Origin: Lineus longissimus
Lineage: Eukaryota > Nemertea > Pilidiophora > Heteronemertea > Lineidae
Direction: 5' to 3'
NCBI RefSeq assembly: GCF_910592395.1
Contig: NC_088308.1
Span: forward strand, 23,451,501 to 23,515,500
Length of the DNA: 64,000 nt
Under the pieces are notes generated by a model. That model worked only from the letters and a program-made list of their open reading frames with translations. It was not told where the DNA came from and did no database searches. A program made the translations under genes and the position numbers. Positions 1 to 12,988 of this stretch are shown here, piece by piece; the stretch's first letter is position 1, and every line of letters starts with the position of its first letter.

Positions 1-301
1 ATGTCATTGTGTTTAGTGAGAGGGAGGAGTTCTCTTGTACGCTATTGTAAAGACGTGTCAACATGTCTCCTGGTGACCAGGTTGATTAGACCACAGCAGA
101 GATGGTCGCAAACAGTCGAAATATATGTAACTTTTGAACTTGACTCGCCTTTGTCCCCTCGGTACAACCCTATAGGCTATATGAACAACCGTGCCCTTGG
201 CATTTTTAAAGTAACGTGGCATTTGGAAAAATGGATTAAAAATTTCCCTATCGCCTTATCGGCCTATTCATCTGATCCCAGTATTCTTTCCCTATATTCA
301 G

Positions 302-3300
302 ATACCGTACTGTCCTTGATGCAACATTAAAGACACAAGGTGCAGACCTGTCTGAAGGTTTGAAAGTGTTTGTTGAAGCAAGTGAGTGCTGTATTATTTT
401 CTGTAATATTGTTGTGTTGTATTTCAAATGTCAACATTTATAAAACATTCACCAGCGCCAGGGGTTTGGTCTAAAAAAAACCACTTTGAAACTAGTCAGT
501 CTTCAGATTTTTGTGAGAGGTGAATTTCCTCAAATTGGAACATCAGTGTTTGAATACTTTTAACTAACAGTCGTCCTTAGAAATAATTTGGCGGGTTGAT
601 TGGGACATAAGATGTTAACTATATCGCTGACATACTAGTATAGTACTTCTCAGAGTATCTATTCAAGTCATCAAGAATTTCATTCTTTACACCGCTGTTC
701 ATTTTGCTAGCTGGTGTTTCACAACACCGAAGTTTGCAGTATATGTGGTTCAAAGACAAATATGGATCTGGAGAGAAGAACGACTCAAGGTATAATTGCA
801 GTCACCACAGTTTAAAGATACATTTTTTTCCAGTGGTGAATGAGAACGTGAGCTTGGTCGTATCTCGTCAAATCTTAACAGATTTCTGTAGTCACTTGAA
901 TAAACTGCCTGATAATGAGGCAAAAGATGTGTCACATTACACACTAGACAAGATACAACCGAGAGTTATTTCCTTTGAAGAACAGGTAAGATGTTTCCAA
1001 CAATAGTAGTAGCAAGTATGGTGGTAGTAGAAGTAACAGTAGAAGTTGTACACTGTAGTAGTCTCAGTTATGGTATCATAAATATCTTGTCAGGTTGAAG
1101 TTGTCTGTCCATCAAATATCTGGTCCTGCTGAGGGAGGCTTTGTAGTATCATTGCTCGTAAAACGAGACAGGCCAGGAAAGTTACTTAGGGCTGTTTAAA
1201 CTCAGTTGAGAAATGGGAAAAGCCTAATAGTTTAATTTGATTTCATTAATCAACGAATCAATTTTGTGGCAGAGGGCAGATAGGTTTATTCAATAAGTCT
1301 TTGTTTCTTTTTGTACAAGGTTGCATCAATTCGACAACACCTTGCAAATATTTATGAAAGAGAAAGCTGTTGGAAGGAAGCTGCTAATGTGTTGGTTGGC
1401 ATTCCTCTGGAGACAGGACAAAAGTAAGATTTTTAAAAAACCAAAAGAACATCTTTCATTTCAAGCTTTATAATATCCAAGCTTTTCATAGTAGCGGTAA
1501 ACATCAGACTTTTTGAGTAATGGTAGTCCGTGGAAATCAATTATGACCGGTACCCATTTCTTGTGTCTCCTGGCTAAAGGGCCTAATTCCATGGTGGAGG
1601 TTAAGTTATAAATGAGTATTCAAATTTTCCCATTATAGCAGTTGGTGCCTATATTCACAGTTCTGCACACCAGATTAAAAATTCCTTTTCTGGTCTTGTG
1701 GTAATCAATGAAAGTGTCCATTTTCAGGCAATATTCCAGTGACTACAAGTTAGAGACATATCTCAAAATCGCACGGTTATATCTTGAGAATGATGATCCA
1801 GTACAGGCTGAAGCATACATCAATCGTGCTTCATTACTCCAGGCTGACTCACAGAATGAAGAATTACAGATTTACTACAAGGTAACCTGGCTTTAAATGA
1901 ATATGTTGCAAGCTTTTCATATCTATTCTACGTTTAAATACCATTTCATCATCTACCATCATACTCCCTTTCAACATGCACAATATGACCTATGATAATG
2001 CTATGTTGGTCAAATCTTGTAATGCTTCAACAGTGAGGAGACCAAGTCATATTCCAATTACTGTCGACTATAAGTATTGCATTCTAATCACAGCTGCTCA
2101 TAATCGCCAATATCATTCATCCTTGTTTCAGGTTTGCTATGCTAGGGTGCTTGACTATCGGAGGAAGTTCATTGAAGCTGCTCAGCGTTATAACGAACTC
2201 TCATACAAACCAATTGTTGCTGAAAATGAAAGAATTACAGCATTGAAAAATGCACTGATTTGCACAATCTTGGCGTCAGCTGGTGAGTTTATGGCATTAC
2301 TCATGGGCTTCACGAGTCATGCTAGGGTTTCAAAGGAATTTGTACAGATTTTTTTCCTGCCATAGGCATGAAAGGGGTTGTCTTCAAACATGATATGGCA
2401 ACAGCTTTAAACAAAGTTTAAATGGTAAAACTCTGATGCTCCTGGAAAGAAATGCCAAATTGACCAAGTAACCAATATCAGGCTAGGCAAACACTAAGGT
2501 TACATGGAACATATTGAAGACGATACTGTCACAACTGAGGTCACATTCATTCTTGTCGAATCCAGTATTTCTTCTTCTTTTAAATAGGCCAACAGAGATC
2601 ACGCATGTTAGCCACATTATTCAAAGATGAAAGATGCCAATCATTACCACATTATGGAATACTGGAGAAAATGTAAGTTTGTCTTTGACATTGTTGGATG
2701 TTGTCCATAGTGCAATCAAGAAACTGTCACAATCGGGGGCAGGTGGACATATACATGTACTGTAATGTGTTCATTCATGTCATAGCCTTGACTTTTTTTA
2801 CCATTATAATCAGATTTTAGGTTTTTTTCCCCATACTTTTAACTGAATTCTTATGGATATTTTGACGTAAAGCAAACTTTACCAATTAAAAGAAAAAAGA
2901 AAGAATGATGAGGAATAAGCTTAAGAAGTTTTTCAGATATTGATCATGAAATTTACTTTTCAGGTATTTGGATAGAATAATTCGAAGCAACAATTTACAA
3001 GAGTTTGAAGCTCTCCTCCAACCTCACCAAAAAGCTGTCACTTCTGATGGTAAATATATCAATGCTGTTTTAGTTATTGCTTTCCGCAAAAGCAGATGCT
3101 TTCAGTTAATAGCATGTGAAGTTTCAACGGTAAGACTAAGGACTCTTACCAGCAGCAACCTCTCAAAAAAACCAAAAGTATATAGACTCGCTTACATATT
3201 TTTGTAAAAACTGATGATAGAATTTTATAGAACTTTGCTTGTCTGTAGTTAATCCACAATCATTTCTGCTCTCAATGGTCCTCTAATTTCCCCATAGGGT

Positions 3301-4132
3301 CCACCATCCTTGACCGTGCTGTGATTGAACACAATCTACTTTCTGCCAGTAAACTCTACAACAATATCTCCTTTGAGGAATTAGGATCTCTTTTAGAAAT
3401 TCCTCCAATGAAGGTTAGTAAACAGTAGCTTCAGGCATATATTATTTGATGTATGGTACTGTTATGTTTCACTGCAAAGTCATCCACTTATTAAAGGTAA
3501 ATTTAGGGAGCGAGTTGAAATCTGTGGCAGCGAGTCCATCAGGTATGTTCAGATCGTAAATAAATCTACCCCATTGTCACTCTTGTATCTTTGACTTATG
3601 TCCTTGTTCCTTTTCTTTGTGATGAAACTTTCAACAAAGCTCAACTGAACCCATCATGTCTCTTTTCCAGGCTGAAAAGATAGCATCTCAGATGATAAGT
3701 GAGGGACGAATGAATGGTTGCATTGACCAGATTGATTCAATTGTTCATTTTGAAAGTAAGTATATTCTCACCGGTCCCTTGGATATGAAGCTCACCGATC
3801 AATGCTGTCCAAAGGAATTGTATCCTTCAAAGACCTAGGAATTTACTCAGGTCAATAGAAATTCCTAGTAGTCATCTTTTCAGATACTAAAAGGTGATGG
3901 TGGTACAAAAATAGTGACTTGCAAGGTTTTGGATATTTTGTGTTACAGAGGTCTTAAAATATTTGGGCTAATTATCAACATCTGCACTATTTCAGATCGA
4001 GAAGCGTTACCAAGCTGGGACAAACAGATTCAAAATCTATGCTTCCAAGTGAATAACATTATTGAAAAGATTGAACAACAAGCTCCCGAGTGGATTGCCA
4101 AATCTATTGATGAACAAATGGCTGTTTCTTAG
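302..4132 (+). CDS. COPS4: COP9 signalosome complex subunit 4 (5' end missing)
   Basis: This is a PCI-domain subunit of the COP9 signalosome, which removes NEDD8 from cullin-RING ubiquitin ligases. Exons are read at 302-381, 834-985, 1320-1423, 1728-1881, 2132-2282, 2588-2672, 2964-3049, 3298-3413, 3671-3755 and 3996-4132, all with GT-AG borders. They give 382 codons plus a TAG stop in one frame. The animal protein is about 406 residues, so only a first exon of roughly 24 codons is missing; I could not find it in bases 1-301. Recognisable family stretches are [75 protein letters not shown] (start of the winged-helix part of the PCI module) and [16 protein letters not shown]. The gene converges with PHF5A. 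Identity is very secure; the ORF beginning at base 1 is not part of it. Confidence 0.95.
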
Positions 4133-4392
4133 AAAGAGATCCACTACATTGTATTGAAAAGTACTTTTGCTATGTGCTGCAAGTACATACTCTTGCTCAG
4201 TGTGAACAAAACATGAAGATGTGATGTGGCATTATATTCAAGCTCAGCAAAGGAGTATCAAAGGTGACTGGAGCTAATCGTGTGCTATGTAAAGTGTCGA
4301 GTTGTGTCATAATCTGACCACCACTCATTTATCTTGTCATTACGAAGCTAAATAAGCAAGTTATGTGACTTTATGATTATTTGCTTGCATAT

Positions 4393-4398
4393 AATAAA
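4393..4398 (+). terminator. Polyadenylation signal AATAAA of COPS4
   Basis: This is the first canonical AATAAA after the COPS4 stop, about 260 bases downstream, so the 3' UTR probably ends a little after it. Confidence 0.6.
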
Positions 4399-4414
4399 TT
4401 TTTCGAACATTAAT

Positions 4415-5446
4415 CAAGTTTTCTTCAGATTACTTAAGTTTCACCTGAAATTTCGGATGAGCCCTGAAAAGGTACATGACTTGATGTGCCTCTCCAAGCT
4501 AGAGGATTTGATTGGTGATTATACCACTGATAGCTTAAAGAACAATACAATAGTACATGTATTGGTACAGGAACATCCAGGGCAATCTTGCTGCCTTGAC
4601 TGATTGATGGTCTTTGATATGTCTTGCATAGAAATTTGGACCCAGTCGTACACAGTGATATGGTTGTTCCATGTCTTGCCCAACGGGATCAGCAACATAG
4701 ACCCACTCCAAAGAACGGTGTGCACCAATTGCCAAAAGGGTCGACGTCTTGAGTTGGCTGGGATGTGTGCTGAATGCCACAAAACACAATGGACAGCCAA
4801 GGCGAAAAGAAATCAAGACCGTCCTTAAAAGACCTGGCACCGAATAGTCAAAAAGGAGATGAGACAGCTTGGTCTGACCTCGGGAAACATCCACAGACAG
4901 GCTGCCGATCGGAGTGGGAGGAGACTGAAGACCAAAAACTTATGTGCCCACCAGGCACGGAGAGCTTCAAGTATATGAAGTAATGTCTTGCCAGCCAAGG
5001 CGACATCTACTGGGGTAATCCTCTTGAGACTAAAGAATATGGAGGCCAGTCGCCCTCAAGCAGTGTTAATGAATAATACAAGAACCTGTTCTTGTCTGCA
5101 AAATGTACACACACGAATTCATCAAGTTTTTATAAAATGACAAATGCCTTTATTTCCATTAAGTTTATAAGTTTGAAATGCATGATTTAAAAGGTAGTAA
5201 AAGTTTACTCCTTCGAAGCAAATGTAGAATGGAATGGAACATTTCTTGTGAAGAAGACGTTTTTCCTATCCATACCCAGGAAATTTTCAGTCCATGTTTA
5301 TGTCCATTGGCATTTAACACTCTTGGGGAAATATTCCCCTGGACTGGAGTGATTCCATTCCGAGCAAGATACATGAAAACATATGTCAACTATTTTACTT
5401 TCTTTCTCCCAAAACCCTTATTGTCACCCAGAAGATTTTCCAAAGG
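4415..5446. other. Intergenic stretch between COPS4 and PHF5A with an unassigned open frame
   Basis: No gene is recognised here. A 119-codon open frame lies on the minus strand at 4535-4894, overlapped by shorter plus-strand frames that include a CxxC...CxxC arrangement near 4718-4780. I found no splice structure or family resemblance for either strand. It may be transposon-derived sequence or chance. The part nearest 5446 is probably PHF5A 3' UTR. Confidence 0.4.
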
Positions 5447-6766
5447 CTATCTCTTCTTGAATCCATACTTCTTTCTTTCGTAGAATAAATCTGTCTTTGC
5501 ACTTCCAAGATTGACAATTTTTGGACAACCATCTCTCTGAAAAATTTAACATGGAAAGTGTCAACAAATAGCCCAAAATCTAAAACGAGTTTAGACACCA
5601 CTGAAATGGTGTTTTTCTTCAGGGTTCAATTTTCCCTCTTGACAGTAAAGTAGTTGCCCCACAGACAAGTAAGAATTCTGAAGTTTTAATACAAAACCTA
5701 TTGCAGGGCAAATGTGTCATAAAATTCAAAAACGAGATACTCACGTCTTTTTCCTGTATGGTACATTCTTTACAGTAATAAGCATCAGAGACTCCTGGAC
5801 CACCGCATATTACACATCGTCCTTGATAGGATCCATAGTTACACTCGTCACATATCCGAACCAGTGTGCATGGGCGCACATATGAATCACATATTACACA
5901 CTTTCCATCACCTGCAATTGATTGAGAGAAAATTTAGGTTTTATACTGGACATGATTTTCACTCAGTAACCCTTCAGTTCACACCATGTTTTTCTCAGCA
6001 AATTTAATCATGTTCCAAGTTGACTTTTGACCATCTTTACCTTTTTAGATGCAATCATGTGTCTTCGAATATTCTGTGGTGATTGGACAAGGAACATTGG
6101 CAGACTTCTTGCACATTACCCTCTTTGTCTTACAGGCCCTACATTTTACTTACATTTTTCACATAATCTTCCGATGGCTAAAATGAAGAAGAGAATACAC
6201 TTGAAATCCATTTTGTTCTCAACATAGGCCTATATGAAACAAGATTGGGCCTTACCTAGCAATGATGGAGGGGGATACGGGGGGACTATTGCCCTCAGAC
6301 ATGTAATTCATGTAGATTTGGGATGAAATATATTGTGTTCTGCCCCCCCCCCCCCCCCCCCCGATTTGCATGCTACCTTATAGGGCTAAATAGATAAATA
6401 GAGCCCTCCTGCCCCCCCGGCCCCCCAGCCCGTCCCAGCTCTTTCGATTGTGTCACATGATAGGCACTGACGTCCGACCATTAATATTAACATGCAACTT
6501 ATGTGACAATAGAATAGATTATAGTGGCCGACAATAAGAGGTCTTCGTCCGGCATTCGAATTCGTGTACATTGACAGCATAGTGTGGTTTTTTTAATCAT
6601 TTATATCGACTTTCAAGCCGTCTAAACCGATGCAACAGAGCAAAGTAATATGAAGACTCCCATGCACGGATTATTTACACTGAAAAAAACCCCATATCTG
6701 ACCAACAAACTTACCAACGCCAGGTTGTTTTCGGCAAAAAATCAAATCGGGGTGATGCTTCGCCAT
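5447..6766 (-). CDS. PHF5A: PHD finger-like domain protein 5A, SF3b subunit
   Basis: This is the SF3b subunit of the U2 snRNP that, with SF3B1, forms the pocket around the branch-point adenosine. Four exons are read on the minus strand: 6766-6715, 6177-6154, 5911-5745 and 5536-5447. They give exactly 110 codons plus TAG, the usual length of the family. The protein starts [16 protein letters not shown] and ends [12 protein letters not shown], close to the known animal sequence throughout, with the CxxC zinc knots ([24 protein letters not shown]) intact. The second exon is only 24 bases and supplies the IGRLCEK segment. Without it the frame still closes but the first conserved CxxC is lost. The gene starts 231 bases from DDX47 on the opposite strand. 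Identity is essentially certain. Confidence 0.97.
6343..6362. repeat. 20-base poly-C run
   Basis: Twenty consecutive C residues lie in intron 1 of PHF5A, followed about 50 bases later by a second C-rich stretch (6408-6430). The length may be an assembly or sequencing estimate. Confidence 0.8.
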
Positions 6767-6997
6767 CTTGGTTTCAAATTACGCTGCGTAGGGCACAGGC
6801 AGAGAATGATAAAATGAAATATGCGAAGCATAATTACAAATAAAGGATATTCAAGCGTATATTTTGACTTGAAAATGTATAAAATTAAATAAAGTATTTT
6901 TCTGGTTGACTTAATATGTAGTTATTAAAAGTTATGCTGAGAAAGGTTTTTGTGGACAACATCAATTGCCTGTGTCCACCACTTATCGGAAGTAAGC
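6767..6997. promoter_or_regulatory. Shared divergent promoter of PHF5A and DDX47
   Basis: Only 231 bases separate the two start codons, which face away from each other, so both core promoters must lie here or overlap the first exons. Read on the minus strand, the PHF5A start sits in AAGATGGCG, which matches the YY1 consensus often found at start codons of housekeeping genes. I saw no obvious TATA box. Shared regulation is inference. Confidence 0.6.
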
Positions 6998-9900
6998 ATG
7001 GCTTCCGAAAGCGATGAACACGTTTCTGACATTTCTGGCGATGAAATAGACACTAAAAGCGAAGAAAATGTTACTTTTAAGTCACTGGTATGTGTCTGTT
7101 TATTGCATAATGTATTTTTTTTTGGCTTCAATTCATTTCTTTGACGGTTCTCCGTTGAACCGCCTGATCTAGAGCCAAATGAGCCTATCTATCTATTTTA
7201 TATCTTCAGGGAATTGTGGATGTCCTGTGTGAAGCATGTGAGCAGTTAAAATGGAAGGTGCCTTCAAAAATTCAGAAAGAATCTATCCCAGTTGCTCTAG
7301 CAGGTAAGGATGTGCTTTGGGCAGGCTTCCTCGGGAATTATTTGCAATACTTCCTCAATTTGTAAAGTTGCAAATTAAAACTAAAGTACATGTAATTTTC
7401 TAGACTTTCGAAATGATAGGGAAGAGTCTATGGCCCTATGCATTATTCTAGGAGCAGATAACAGCAAAGTAGCTGTTAATGGTTGAGTGGTTGTCCTTCC
7501 ATGTGAATTGTGATTTCACTCCGCCAAACTTGGTGCAGTTATTTTGTATTGCAACTATTAAGTCGCACATAATGCGACTGTGAAGACTAGACATAGTCGT
7601 ATGGTCAAGTAAATAGACCCATTGTTTGTATGTCCCTCTTTTGTTTGTTTACAGGCAATGATGTCATAGGTTTAGCAGAGACAGGATCAGGAAAAACTGG
7701 GTCATTTGCCCTGCCAATTCTACAAACTCTTTTGGAGAGCCCTCAGCGCCTTTACGCCCTGGTCCTTACACCTACAAGGGAACTGGCCTTCCAGATTTCC
7801 GAACAGTTTGAGGCTTTAGGGGCCGCAATTGGAGTGAAATGTGGTAAGTATGGCCTTTGAGGATCCCTTAATGGGTATGAGAAACTGCAGAAAACAAGAA
7901 ATTCAGGATCTCATGAATATCTTTTTTTCCAGGAGTGATTGTTGGAGGAATAGACATGATGACACAGGCCTTGGTCTTGGCAAAGAAACCACACATAATT
8001 ATAGGTATGTTATGGTCATCATTGTCAGGGTGTTTGCTGTTCAAGATAAAGATTCTGTAAAAGATTCAAGTTTGTATGCTGAGGCATCCCTAACTGCCTT
8101 TGGTGAAATGATATGTAAACTTTGAAGTGGAAATGACATATTTCATTCAAAAACTATTTTTGTATCTAAAATCCTCCAAATTGTCACTGAATGTGTGCCA
8201 ACCTCTCATTATACTCTACCTGTTTTTCAGCAACACCTGGCAGATTGGTTGATCATCTTGAGAATACAAAGGGCTTTAATCTCAGGTCTCTGAAATATTT
8301 GGTAAGTTCATATGGTTATGGTACGAGATATAGAAAAACCGCTCTTTCAAACCCTGGAGTTCCTCTATGAAAGCCTAAAAGACTGACTGTGTGTAGTAGT
8401 TGCAAGTTAATTGGATACAAAGTTAGATTGGTATAAAGTGCTATAAAAGCTGCAGTTAAATCATAATAACCCTATCTCATCAACAGCGGCCATACATGTA
8501 CATATTTGTCTTGTTTTCCAGGTGATGGATGAAGCAGACAGAATCCTCAATATGGATTTTGAGGCAGAGGTAAGGACCTCTTGTTAATGTTGGTATTGAA
8601 ATAGAGATGTCTCTTCCTTTAAACTTGGGGAGGTGTGGACTAGCTTTTGACAAGTTTTCAGTGCTTCCATATTGAGTGATCAATGTGACACTGTGTGACG
8701 CAAACTTTTTTCAATGTTTCTTTCATAGGAATTGCCAATCTAACACATTCATTCCTCATCATCTGAAGTCTCGTTATCATGCTTTCAGGTTGACAAAATC
8801 CTCAAAGTTATACCTCGAGAGAGAACGACATATTTATATTCGGCTACAATGACGAAAAAGGTAAGCTCACCTGAGTGTGATTTTGTCGTTAGAGCAATCG
8901 TTAGCAGACCAGAAAACTGTTGAATGCAATTTAAATTCTCATTATGATGGACATCATTGTCGGTTTATGTTGAGCTGCTAGCTATGTTATCGTAATTTTC
9001 TTCAGATTTGATGACGATCTTCTCATTCAAATTTTCAGGTCCATAAACTACAAAGGGCGTCATTGCGTAATCCTATCAAAGTGGAAGTCTCAAACAAATA
9101 CCAAACAGTAGAGAAGCTGCAGCAATCTTATCTATTCATACCTGTCAAGTTCAAAGTGAGTAAGGATTTCCTATGACAGCACTGGGACTCACTTTTAAGA
9201 TATTTTGTTCTTGTCTGAGCACTGTTTCACGGAGGTGTTGGAAATCAAAACACAACGTGGATTGAATTTATTGACCTCTAGAATACCAATTCTGATCACT
9301 ACTTTCGAAATCGGTTTATTTCCATCTGAACTCGGTCATATCAATGCTTGCTTTTTGTGCACAAAATAATAAACTTTGAGCCAACTCTTTTTCTGAACAA
9401 GCTCAATATCATATCAACTCCGTACTTGATCGTCATGTTGGTCATAAATTCTATTGTTTCTTCCAGGATGTCTATCTGGTTTATATTCTAAATGAGCTCG
9501 CTGGCAATTCGTTTATGGTGTTCTGCAGTACTTGTGCCAATACACAGAGAGTAGCATTGATGTTACGGAACCTTGGATTCACAGCAATTCCTTTACATGG
9601 GCAGCTTAGTCAGGCGAAACGACTTGGAGCACTCAATAAATTCAAGAGTAAAGACCGATCCATACTTATAGCGACAGATGTGGCTAGCAGGTGAGTACAA
9701 AACAACATGTTCTGATTACCTTTGGTTTGCAGATGGTGCAAAATTCAAACATTTGGAGTGTGTCTTTAATAATTTGGGAGAGTGTTACTATTCTTACATG
9801 TAGCTCATCGTCAGTGTTTGATGGATGGACTTTCTGGTATTATGGTGATCTTTTGACACCATGCAGCATCTTCTAAGATTACCTTTGTCATGATGAGGAG

Positions 9901-10779
9901 AGGAGCTGTGCTACATTTAAAACATTTGATTGTCTTCCAGAGGTCTCGACATTCCCCATGTTGATGTCGTGATAAACTTTGACATACCCACACATTCGAA
10001 AGACTATATCCATCGTGTTGGGCGAACAGCCAGAGCTGGCCGATCAGGAAAGGCCCTGACATTCGTTTCACAGTAAGTTCTCTTTTCCTATTTGTATTCA
10101 TTCGGGGTGTTGGTTTAGCAGGCAAGTCTCAGGCAAATATAAGGACATCCAATAAAGTCCTCAGTTGAGCAGACTGGTCATGGACACATGTAGATGTACA
10201 GGAGGCCATCCAGAAATGATCTGTTCAGGAGATGAGCCATGTGGCATGGATTGACCCCACTACGACAAATAGTATAAAAACATTCTGGGAACTCATTTCA
10301 GGTACGATGTGGAACTCTTTCAGAGAATTGAGCACCTGATAGGCAAAAAGCTACCATTACATAAGACAGAAGAAGAAGAGGTGATGCTGTTAATGGAACG
10401 TGTGACCGATGCCCAACGATATGCAAAAATGGTCAGTGTATAGCAATCTTTTTCCAGTCTCGTACACAAAAGCCTTATTCCTTTTAGAATTGAATATTTG
10501 CAAATCGTATAGTAATCTTGAATTCTAAGGACTTTTAAATCATCTGACTTTACAGGCCTGGTGCGTGAGGGGTCAGTATAGGGCCATCTGTGGTGAAGTC
10601 TTCTCAAAATTGTTTTGGTTTGCTGTTGTCTAAATTTTGTCTTGTTTTATTTCAAGGAAATGAATGAGAATGATCCGAAACGAAAAAGGAGAGCAGGAAA
10701 ACATGATGCGGGTGATGACACCGAGGAGGCTTCGGGGGTGCGGAGAAAATTCGGAAAGAAAAAGATGAAAAGAAGTTGA
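6998..10779 (+). CDS. DDX47: DEAD-box RNA helicase DDX47 (yeast Rrp3 type)
   Basis: This is a nucleolar ATP-dependent RNA helicase for early 18S pre-rRNA processing. Twelve exons (6998-7087, 7210-7303, 7655-7843, 7933-8004, 8231-8301, 8522-8569, 8789-8860, 9039-9155, 9467-9690, 9941-10072, 10302-10431, 10657-10779) give 453 codons; the human protein is 455. Motifs in order are the Q-motif region (KWKVPSKIQ), Walker [10 protein letters not shown] (about residues 69-77), [12 protein letters not shown] (175-178), SAT (206-208), ATDVASRG and HRVGRTAR (351-358). A basic tail with KRKRR and KKKMKRS follows, as expected for a nucleolar protein. The start at [11 protein letters not shown] gives the family's short acidic N-terminus. 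[19 protein letters not shown] is the diagnostic DDX47/Rrp3 Q-motif entry. All catalytic motifs are intact. Confidence 0.97.
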
Positions 10780-10794
10780 GTTTGTAGCATATTG

Positions 10795-10800
10795 AATAAA
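10795..10800 (+). terminator. Polyadenylation signal AATAAA of DDX47
   Basis: AATAAA lies 16 bases after the DDX47 stop codon. A second A-rich signal-like AATAAA occurs near 11115, so two 3' ends are possible. Confidence 0.6.
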
Positions 10801-11299
10801 GTGTTAAAATGTATGTCGCAGTTAAAATACATGCATTTGAAGAGGACTTGACCAGAGGGTCTGTGAAAGTGAACTTGAAAAAAACATTTGAGCACATCTT
10901 TACATACTAATGTCCAATTTTGCTTTTGAGGACATTTTCAATTGTTTTTCAGACTGGTGTCATATCAAGTAATAATTTTCATTTTAGTTGATAAAGACAC
11001 ATTCTGATGAACAAGATGGTACCAGTGACTCCATTTGGCTGAAAATGTTGGTTACCATGTTTTGGCATGAACCCCTTCATTGATGTATGTTGTTATTGTA
11101 TGATTTGGTTTAAAATAAAAAGTCAAACCTGAATGTACCTTTTGCCTCATTCATTTGTCATTTCACAGGGTCATACTAATTAATTCCCGACCTACCCCGA
11201 CCTTTACCGACTTGCGGAAAATGCTACCAAAATATAGTGTTTTTATCATCAGAATATTTATAACTCGCACAACGTAGTGAGTGTAATGGTTGAATACGG

Positions 11300-11395
11300 G
11301 CCATCTCGGCCTAACGCCAACTCGGCCTACCAACTTGGCCTCGGCCCTGACCAACTCGGCCTGGGTAAAAAACCAACTTGCCCTGGGTTATACAT
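11300..11395. repeat. Short tandem repeat based on CCAACTCGGCCT
   Basis: Within about 90 bases the unit CCAACTCGGCCT recurs four to five times with changes (ACTCGGCCTA, ACTTGGCCTC, ACTCGGCCTG, ACTTGCCCTG). It reads as a decayed minisatellite. It lies in the 2.2-kb gap between DDX47 and LUC7L, where I see no other gene. Confidence 0.6.
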
Positions 11396-11399
11396 TTTT

Positions 11400-12270
11400 G
11401 TTTTTTTGGTTTAATTTCTTATATGTGAATATCAGTTTCACTCGTTTAGTTGGTATACCATAGTCTACCTTTCCTGTAAATTTAAAGATAATTCATTGGG
11501 CGATACAGGAGAAAATTGAAGGTTTTTCTGCTGATTTCAGAAGGACCGGACCGAGTTCGCCGGGGAACGACTTCTCCTGTTAAATGCAGTTCACGACCAA
11601 AATATACACCAGGCATGAGGAGCACTGGAGGTACCTGGAGTGGGCAGGCATAAAAACTTCACATGTTTGGTGCTGATGTCATCTTAAACTGCCGACATAT
11701 TTTATCGGCAATTAATAGGAGACATTAAGATACAAGTGACATAAATACTAGTCATACTTGTAAATGTTACACGACTTTCCTTTCAATATAAGTTCTTATC
11801 TGCCATCTATAAATCAAAACCTGGTCGTGAAATTCATACTCCCAGTCACTGGAGTGAAGACTGAAGACCTTCCACCTCAGTTCCAACTATAGCCGCAGAC
11901 GATGAATTCATTTCGCATTTCAAACCTTTCTTTCTTATTTGCATGTCATATTTTTATCCTCCGCTAATAGCTGTAATTAGTTGAGCTGGGAGGGGGGGGG
12001 GGGGTTATTCAAATCCTGCATCCACCCTCAGATACACAACAGGGGAGCTAGGGAGGAAGGACTTTCGTTTCAACTGACCAGAACCTGGTATAACTGTCCT
12101 AAATGTCTGGTCCAGAGTAGTCTCTTTATGTAATTAAGGGTAACTTTGATCTCCTGTTCTCCTCAGTCAGATGGACAGCTACACAAAACTAGAATCCTGG
12201 AGAAAAGACAACCTGGATCATGTCACATCTAGTCGGGACAAGACAAAAAATCAGGTGGCATTTAAACATG
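11400..12270. other. Intergenic, no gene seen
   Basis: No coding signal or RNA gene was recognised. There is a G run near 11991-12003. The stretch 12271-12350 belongs to a dispersed repeat described separately. Confidence 0.5.
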
Positions 12271-12350
12271 ATCATGTCAGGGATTCACCATGGTGAATTC
12301 AGTGTTCACCATGGTAAATGAGAGTTAACCATGCTCACCATGGTGAAATC
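12271..12350. repeat. Dispersed repeat with palindromic CACCATGGTG cores (copy 1)
   Basis: The decamer CACCATGGTG is its own reverse complement. Here it occurs as a 16-base perfect palindrome ATTCACCATGGTGAAT (12283-12298), then as a partial copy near 12306 and again near 12334. The flanking words ATCA..CAGGGATTCAC reappear in inverted orientation at about 44430-44515, so this is a repeat family and not a local accident. Confidence 0.6.
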
Positions 12351-12988
12351 TTATCCGTGTGGGGTTTTTCAGCCTGCTTTTTTTCCAGGTGCAGCATACG
12401 GACAAAATAATTTCTCCAAGCTGTACCCCCTGGTTCACTGTATCACCTTTTGGGCTAGGCGCAGCCAAAGGGTTTGTGTAATACCATTCATATCCCTCGG
12501 CATTGATCCCATACATGTTGCTGTGGCCCTGAATTTGACCATTAACTTGATCTGTCTCATGATTTCAGAGGTGACTGACCCCTCGGCCCATGAGGTGTGA
12601 AAGCGAGAATGATGAGTGCCAGTCTTCAGAATGACGAGGTGGCAGTGCCCAGTCACATCACAATCACATCAACATTATCAGGATGATCAGGTCACAGATC
12701 GCCGATTCAGGGGACATTCGCCACTCCAATTTATCATGCCATAATTGAGACATGCGACAACATTCGTCACAGCTGGTAACTACTATTCATATCTTGGACA
12801 TGCAGCAGCTGGTTGTGACATGGTCTCCCAGAGGGAGACTACGGGCATTAGAGTGCTCAAGACGATCCCAACAACTGACTCGGCATTAACCCGAGTTAAG
12901 AACGAACGAATTTGGGTACGCGACGCCATTTTTGTTTTGCTGCGAAGTTTGTTGAGAATCTCTTACATTTTCCCGATTTTTTCCGAAA

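Noticed and set aside
1-330. 109-codon open frame at the left edge
   Set aside because: It overlaps the COPS4 acceptor and exon in another frame and has no family resemblance.
4535-4894. 119-codon minus-strand frame between COPS4 and PHF5A, with Cys-rich frames opposite
   Set aside because: No splice sites, homologue or composition bias that I could support; kept only as an unassigned stretch.
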